Shown piece by piece: positions 60,473 through 64,000 of a DNA stretch of 64,000 nt. The stretch is from contig NZ_JABKAV010000010.1 of NCBI RefSeq assembly GCF_013377905.1, positions 1-64,000 of the forward strand. Reading direction: 5' to 3'. The notes beneath the pieces are model-generated. The model was not told the origin of the DNA, did no database searches, and saw only the letters and a program-made list of their open reading frames with translations. The position numbers and the translations under genes were made by a program. Source of the stretch: Hymenobacter terrestris. Its GTDB lineage: Bacteria; Bacteroidota; Bacteroidia; Cytophagales; Hymenobacteraceae. Position 1 is the stretch's first letter, and each line of letters opens with the position of its first letter.

Positions 60473-61364
60473 GACCTCCGCGCTGGTTGCGCCGCCGGAA
60501 CAGGTTCACCAGCTGGGGAACGAAGTCGTCGGCGGTGCTGATGGACAGGAATTCGGTGCGGTGGCGGCGGCAGATCTGGCCAATCTGGGCCCGGTTCTGC
60601 TCGTAGGTGGCCCGGTAACGCTCCCGAAAGGCCGCCGACGAGGTATTCGTCCACACGGTACGGCCCGATTCCTGGTCATGGAGCGGGATGATGCCCAAAG
60701 GCGGGAATTCCTGCTCGCGCTGGTCGAGTAGTTGCAGCACCACCAAATCGTGCTTGCGGGCTAGCATCGTCAGCTCCCGCTCGTAGTCGGCGTCGATAAA
60801 ATCGGAAATCAGCAGCACAATACTGCGCCGCTTCAGCAGCCCCAGCGCCTGCTTTATGCCGGCCGCCACCGCCGTTTGCCGGTGCTGGGGCTCCAGCTCG
60901 TACAGCCGCTTGATGAGCGAGTAGGCGTGGTGGGTGCCTTTGCCCGAAGGCTGGTACAGCTCTTTCTGGTCGGAGAAGGCCAGCAGGCCCAGCTGGGCAT
61001 CCTGGCGGGCGGCGGCCAGTGCCAGCACCCCGCAAATGTCGCGGCCCATATCGAGCTTGCGGCGGCCGGCCGCGCCTACCTGCTGCGAGGCACTCACATC
61101 GAGCAGCAGCAGCACCTGTTGCTCACGCTCTTCCTTATAGGTTTTTACAAACGTGCCGTGGCCTTTGCTGCTCACGGCCCAGTCGATGGCTCGCACTTCG
61201 TCGCCGTACTGATACAGGCGCACCTCATCCACTTCCAGGCCCGTACCTTTAAACACGGAGTGAAAATTGCCCTGCAACTGGGCATCCACGGCCTTTAGGA
61301 TGCGGATTTCCATCTGCCGCAGGCGGCGCACAAGCTGCTGGAAAGGCGAATCGGCGGGTTTCAT
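60465..61364 (-). CDS. DUF58-domain (BatB/VWA-like) protein
   Basis: A 299-residue DUF58 protein. The core is YGDEVRAIDWAVSSKGHGTFVKT, in pieces, followed by a VWA-like LLLLDVSASQQVG and IVLLISDFIDADYE. Members work with MoxR AAA+ ATPases in protein assembly or stress. Here no MoxR gene is adjacent: the next gene upstream is on the opposite strand. The start ATG 61364 gives MKPADSPFQQLVRRLRQMEIR, close to family N-termini, and discards 111 non-coding codons of the longer frame. Confidence 0.88.
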   Translation of the reverse strand: MKPADSPFQQLVRRLRQMEIRILKAVDAQLQGNFHSVFKGTGLEVDEVRLYQYGDEVRAIDWAVSSKGHGTFVKTYKEEREQQVLLLLDVSASQQVGAAGRRKLDMGRDICGVLALAAARQDAQLGLLAFSDQKELYQPSGKGTHHAYSLIKRLYELEPQHRQTAVAAGIKQALGLLKRRSIVLLISDFIDADYERELTMLARKHDLVVLQLLDQREQEFPPLGIIPLHDQESGRTVWTNTSSAAFRERYRATYEQNRAQIGQICRRHRTEFLSISTADDFVPQLVNLFRRRNQRGGRG

Positions 61365-61388
61365 TCGGCCTAAACTACGGTATTGACC

Positions 61389-61396
61389 TAACTTTG
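61389..61396 (+). promoter_or_regulatory. -7 promoter box (TAACTTTG)
   Basis: An exact TAnnTTTG match ending five bases before the GTG at 61402, so the message may be nearly leaderless. Confidence 0.5.
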
Positions 61397-61401
61397 CCTT
61401 C

Positions 61402-61797
61402 GTGAAACGAATTTCCCATTGCCTATCCGCTGCCCGCCGGGCCCTGCCGCTGGCCGGGCTGCCGGCTTTGCTTACGGCTTTACTGCTGACTGCCAGCGCC
61501 TGCCAGAAAGCAGAAGAGGTGCCCGCGACCGCCCAATTACTGCCGCCCGACAAAATGGTGAGCGTGCTGATTGAACTGCACACGCTGGAAGCGCGCACCG
61601 AGGCGGCTCTGCTGCCGCCCGATTCCAGCCGGGCCCTGTTCCGGCAGGAGCAGAAGAAAGTGTACTGGCGCCACGAGGTATCGGACTCCACCTTCACCCA
61701 AAGCTTCCGCTATTACGCCGTCCGGGGCAAGGAGCTGAACACTATCTACCAATCCGTTATCGACAGCCTTGCTACCCGCGAGAAGATGGCAAAATAG
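61402..61797 (+). CDS. DUF4296-family lipoprotein
   Basis: A 131-residue lipoprotein. An N-terminal hydrophobic stretch (about 12-33) ends LTASACQK, with the lipid Cys at residue 34. The body contains LLPPDKMVSVLIELHTLEART and the C-terminal YYAVRGKELNTIYQSVID, both characteristic of DUF4296 in Bacteroidota. It starts with GTG at 61402, five bases after a -7 promoter box. Function unknown. It is divergent from the DUF58 gene. Confidence 0.83.
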   Translation: MKRISHCLSAARRALPLAGLPALLTALLLTASACQKAEEVPATAQLLPPDKMVSVLIELHTLEARTEAALLPPDSSRALFRQEQKKVYWRHEVSDSTFTQSFRYYAVRGKELNTIYQSVIDSLATREKMAK

Positions 61798-61812
61798 GGT
61801 GGAAAACTTTGT

Positions 61813-62145
61813 TTAACGAAGGCGGCTGCCGTTGGGAAGAGGGGCCGCCAGGGTGGCCAGCACAATGTGGCCGGCCGCATCGGGGGCACCAGTAACCAGC
61901 ACCTCGGAGCGTAGCGGCCCGATTTGTTTGGGTGGGAAGTTCACCACGCACAGCACCTGCAGGCCCGGCAAGTCAGCCACTTGGTAATGATGTGTAATCT
62001 GGGCGCTGGACTTACGCAGGCCGATTTCGGGCCCCAAGTCAATCAGAAGCCGATAGGCGGGCTGGCGCGCCTCCGGAAATTCGTGCGCCTCCACAATAGT
62101 ACCCACGCGCATATCCACGCGCTCAAATTCCTCCCAGGTTAGCAT
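61813..62145 (-). CDS. csaA: CsaA-like tRNA-binding-domain protein
   Basis: A 110-residue single-domain protein with the EMAP-II/Arc1-like tRNA-binding OB fold. [34 protein letters not shown] and [17 protein letters not shown] mark the fold. CsaA proteins are dimeric, with reported chaperone and export-related activity. The length fits CsaA exactly. Confidence 0.88.
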   Translation of the reverse strand: MLTWEEFERVDMRVGTIVEAHEFPEARQPAYRLLIDLGPEIGLRKSSAQITHHYQVADLPGLQVLCVVNFPPKQIGPLRSEVLVTGAPDAAGHIVLATLAAPLPNGSRLR

Positions 62146-62197
62146 ATTTTCAGGTTAGAGAGATTGAGGGCCGGGAAGTCAAAAAGTGCAAACTACC

Positions 62198-62740
62198 TTA
62201 TTCGGCAAAGGGCGCCAACTGCTCGAGGCGCAGGCGCGTTTTCTGCTCCCACTCGGCTTGTTTGGGGGTGTTGAGGCCGTGGTTGCTCTCCTGGTCGTAG
62301 CGGGCTTCGTCGCGCTGCCAGGCCAGAAAGGCCACTTTCGTGATGTTGTTGAAAGCCGGCTGCAAGTGCAGGCAGTCGAACTTGATGAGACTCAGCTTCT
62401 GGCGCAGCAGCCGGGTATGTACCTCGGTCAGGTCGAAATGCAGCTGCTCGTGGCGCAGCAGCGCGGGCGAGGCTTGGGCCGCGTTGCGCACCCACGACTC
62501 GGAGGGCGCAAACGTGGCCTGCACCTTGCCCGAAAACTTGAAATCGATGCAGCCAATTGTGGCGTCGATGGAGGACGAGGTGAGGGCCGCCAGCCGGTCG
62601 GTGTTGGGGCGGGCCCGGAAGTCTTCCCAGCTAAGCGGCCGGGCGGCACTCCAGGTAATTTTAGGGGCCGGCGGCGTAACCTGGGCCGGCGCGGCGGGCA
62701 TCAGCAGGCTAAGCAGCCAGAAGGGAGCAGTAAAGAGCAT
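62198..62740 (-). CDS. DUF922-family putative secreted zinc protease
   Basis: A 180-residue exported protein. The signal region covers residues 1-19; WSAARPLSWEDFRARPN and LLRHEQLHFDLTEVH follow, with HEQLH as a HExxH-type zinc motif near residue 96. This is the pattern of DUF922, a family predicted to be secreted zinc-dependent proteases. It lies 66 bp after the MATE gene stop on the same strand and may be co-transcribed with it. Confidence 0.82.
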   Translation of the reverse strand: MLFTAPFWLLSLLMPAAPAQVTPPAPKITWSAARPLSWEDFRARPNTDRLAALTSSSIDATIGCIDFKFSGKVQATFAPSESWVRNAAQASPALLRHEQLHFDLTEVHTRLLRQKLSLIKFDCLHLQPAFNNITKVAFLAWQRDEARYDQESNHGLNTPKQAEWEQKTRLRLEQLAPFAE

Positions 62741-62806
62741 GAGGGGGGAGCTATTGGCTTGGCTTAATAGCGGTCAACTGACTGCTTTAGTTCATTCGGT
62801 GAGCTA

Positions 62807-64000
62807 CTAACGCACGGCCAGCACGGGCTCGGCAAGCGAAGCCGCTACCAATGGCCGCCGATAGAAGCGCAGTAGCAGCATGCCGGCTACCAAAGTCAGC
62901 CCCGTAAGCAAACCCAGCCACACGCCCACTGCGCCCATATTTAGTTTGAAAGCCAGTACGTAGCCCAGCGGTAGGGCTACCACCCAGTAAGCCAGCAGGG
63001 CTACCACCGACGGCACCTTCACGTCTTCGAGGCCCCGGAGCGCGCCCAGGCCAACCACCTGCAGTCCGTCGGAAATCTGGAAGGCGGCGGCAATCAGCAG
63101 CAGCGTAGCAGCCTGAGCCACCACGGCGGGGTCGTCGTTGTAGTAGAACGGCAGGTAGTTGCGCACCAGCACCAGAATAAGGCCCATCAGGCCCATAAAG
63201 GTAAGCGTGAGCAGGTAGGCCATCTGGCCTGCCTGCCGGGCCCGCATCCCATCGTGCGCCCCAAAAAACTTGCCTACCCGAATGGTAGCCGCCGCCCCGA
63301 TGCCGCTGGCAGCCATATAGGTAACCGAGGCCACGTTGATGGCAATCTGGTGGGCAGCCAGCTGGGTAGCGCCGAGCCAGCCAATCATGATGGCCGAAAA
63401 GCTGAATGCGCCCATCTCAAACGTCATCTGCACGCCAATGGGCGCGCCCAGGCCGAGCAGGCGGCGCAGGCCGGCCGTATCGGGCCGCAGGTTGGCCTGC
63501 GCTGCGAGCCGGTAGGGTTGCAGCCGCTTGGCCCGCAGTACATACCAGGCCATTAGCCCGGCCATCAGCACGCGGGCTATCAGCGTGGCCCAGGCAGCGC
63601 CCATCATCCCCATATTGGGCATGCCCAGCTCCCCGAACACCAGCCCGTAGCAAAGCACCGCATTCACCACATTGGCCTGTATTGAGAGCGACATAGCCTG
63701 CTTGGTGAGGCCCAGGCCCTCGGCAAACTGCTTGAAGCCCTGGAAAATCATCAGCGGGAAAAACGACAGGAACAGTACCTGCACCCAGGGTGAGGCCAGC
63801 AGCACCACCGCCTCGGGCTGCCCCAGATGGGGCAGCAGGGCCGGTACCAGCAAGCCCAGCGCCGCCAGCACCAGACCAGCCACCACGCTCAGCCACACGC
63901 CGTTCACGAGCAAGCGGCCATTGGCGGCCACATCCTGGCGACCATCGGCGGCGGCTACCAGCGGCGTAATGCCCATCGTCAGGCCCAGGCCCAACACCAT
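62807..64000 (-). CDS. MATE-family efflux transporter (5' end beyond window)
   Basis: The 397-residue C-terminal part of a MATE exporter; the start lies beyond the right edge. It opens inside the first half-domain (LTMGITPLVAAADGRQD) and shows LASPWVQVLFLSFFPLMIFQ, the paired mid-protein motif GAPIGVQMTFEMGAFSFSA and TIRVGKFFGA in the second half. MATE proteins export drugs or metabolites using Na+ or H+ gradients. Subfamily looks NorM-like. About 50-60 residues are probably missing. Confidence 0.88.
   Translation of the reverse strand: MVLGLGLTMGITPLVAAADGRQDVAANGRLLVNGVWLSVVAGLVLAALGLLVPALLPHLGQPEAVVLLASPWVQVLFLSFFPLMIFQGFKQFAEGLGLTKQAMSLSIQANVVNAVLCYGLVFGELGMPNMGMMGAAWATLIARVLMAGLMAWYVLRAKRLQPYRLAAQANLRPDTAGLRRLLGLGAPIGVQMTFEMGAFSFSAIMIGWLGATQLAAHQIAINVASVTYMAASGIGAAATIRVGKFFGAHDGMRARQAGQMAYLLTLTFMGLMGLILVLVRNYLPFYYNDDPAVVAQAATLLLIAAAFQISDGLQVVGLGALRGLEDVKVPSVVALLAYWVVALPLGYVLAFKLNMGAVGVWLGLLTGLTLVAGMLLLRFYRRPLVAASLAEPVLAVR

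Overview
The window looks like a chromosomal segment of a GC-rich Bacteroidota, most likely a Hymenobacter-like member of the Cytophagales. The signs are: a gPlug-type (DUF5103) type IX secretion lipoprotein, part of a Bat aerotolerance cluster, DUF4097, DUF4153, DUF4296 and DUF922 proteins, a carboxypeptidase-regulatory TonB-dependent receptor, many non-ATG starts without Shine-Dalgarno sequences, and promoters with the Bacteroidota -7 motif TAnnTTTG. No rRNA, CRISPR array, prophage or intact insertion sequence was seen. The genus call is inference. Layout: 1-10 kb holds metabolic and envelope genes (formimidoylglutamase-type ureohydrolase, formate/nitrite-type channel, MBL hydrolase, cupin, glucose-6-phosphate isomerase, two alpha/beta hydrolases, PAP2 phosphatase). 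10-17 kb has a flavin monooxygenase, a J-domain protein, a histone-deacetylase-like enzyme, a MOSC protein and an iron-handling group (VIT1/CCC1 transporter, Dps, low-affinity iron permease). 17-22 kb has tRNA-Leu, a DUF4153 membrane gene with a broken 5' end, and an arsenic-to-arsenosugar pair (arsM, arsS). 22-28 kb has a large TonB-dependent receptor bracketed by two copies of one long palindrome, a PiT phosphate transporter and guaA. 28-38 kb has the SRP RNA, a small transaldolase, ftsE, a glycosyltransferase, a lipoprotein, a sugar aminotransferase, proteases and an oxidoreductase. The most interesting region is 39.0-43.2 kb. A TTG-N20-TACCTTTG promoter drives a SAM-I-type riboswitch with a perfect 11-bp closing helix. 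It is followed directly by a 37-codon leader peptide ending in Cys-Cys-Cys-Trp-Gly-Cys-Cys-Cys-Arg-Ala and then by a GC-rich hairpin. Downstream lie an ATP-grasp ligase, an SsuD/SfnG-like flavin monooxygenase and an amino-acid permease. I read this as a sulfur-starvation operon with two stacked sensors: SAM through the riboswitch and charged Cys-tRNA through the leader peptide. 43-50 kb has a small Spy/LTxxQ-like protein, a TPR/SH3 protein, tRNA-Lys, topoisomerase III, DUF2905 and an aldehyde dehydrogenase. An AT-rich island at about 49.8-50.8 kb carries an orphan secreted protein and adjoins a zeta-toxin/small-antitoxin pair. 51-64 kb has the T9SS lipoprotein, a cation/proton antiporter, two tandem M48 proteases, a partial Bat cluster, a DUF4296 lipoprotein, a CsaA-like protein, a DUF922 protein and a MATE exporter cut by the right edge. 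Long, often perfect, intergenic palindromes of at least three sequence families recur across the window, and several look like MITEs or structured terminators.
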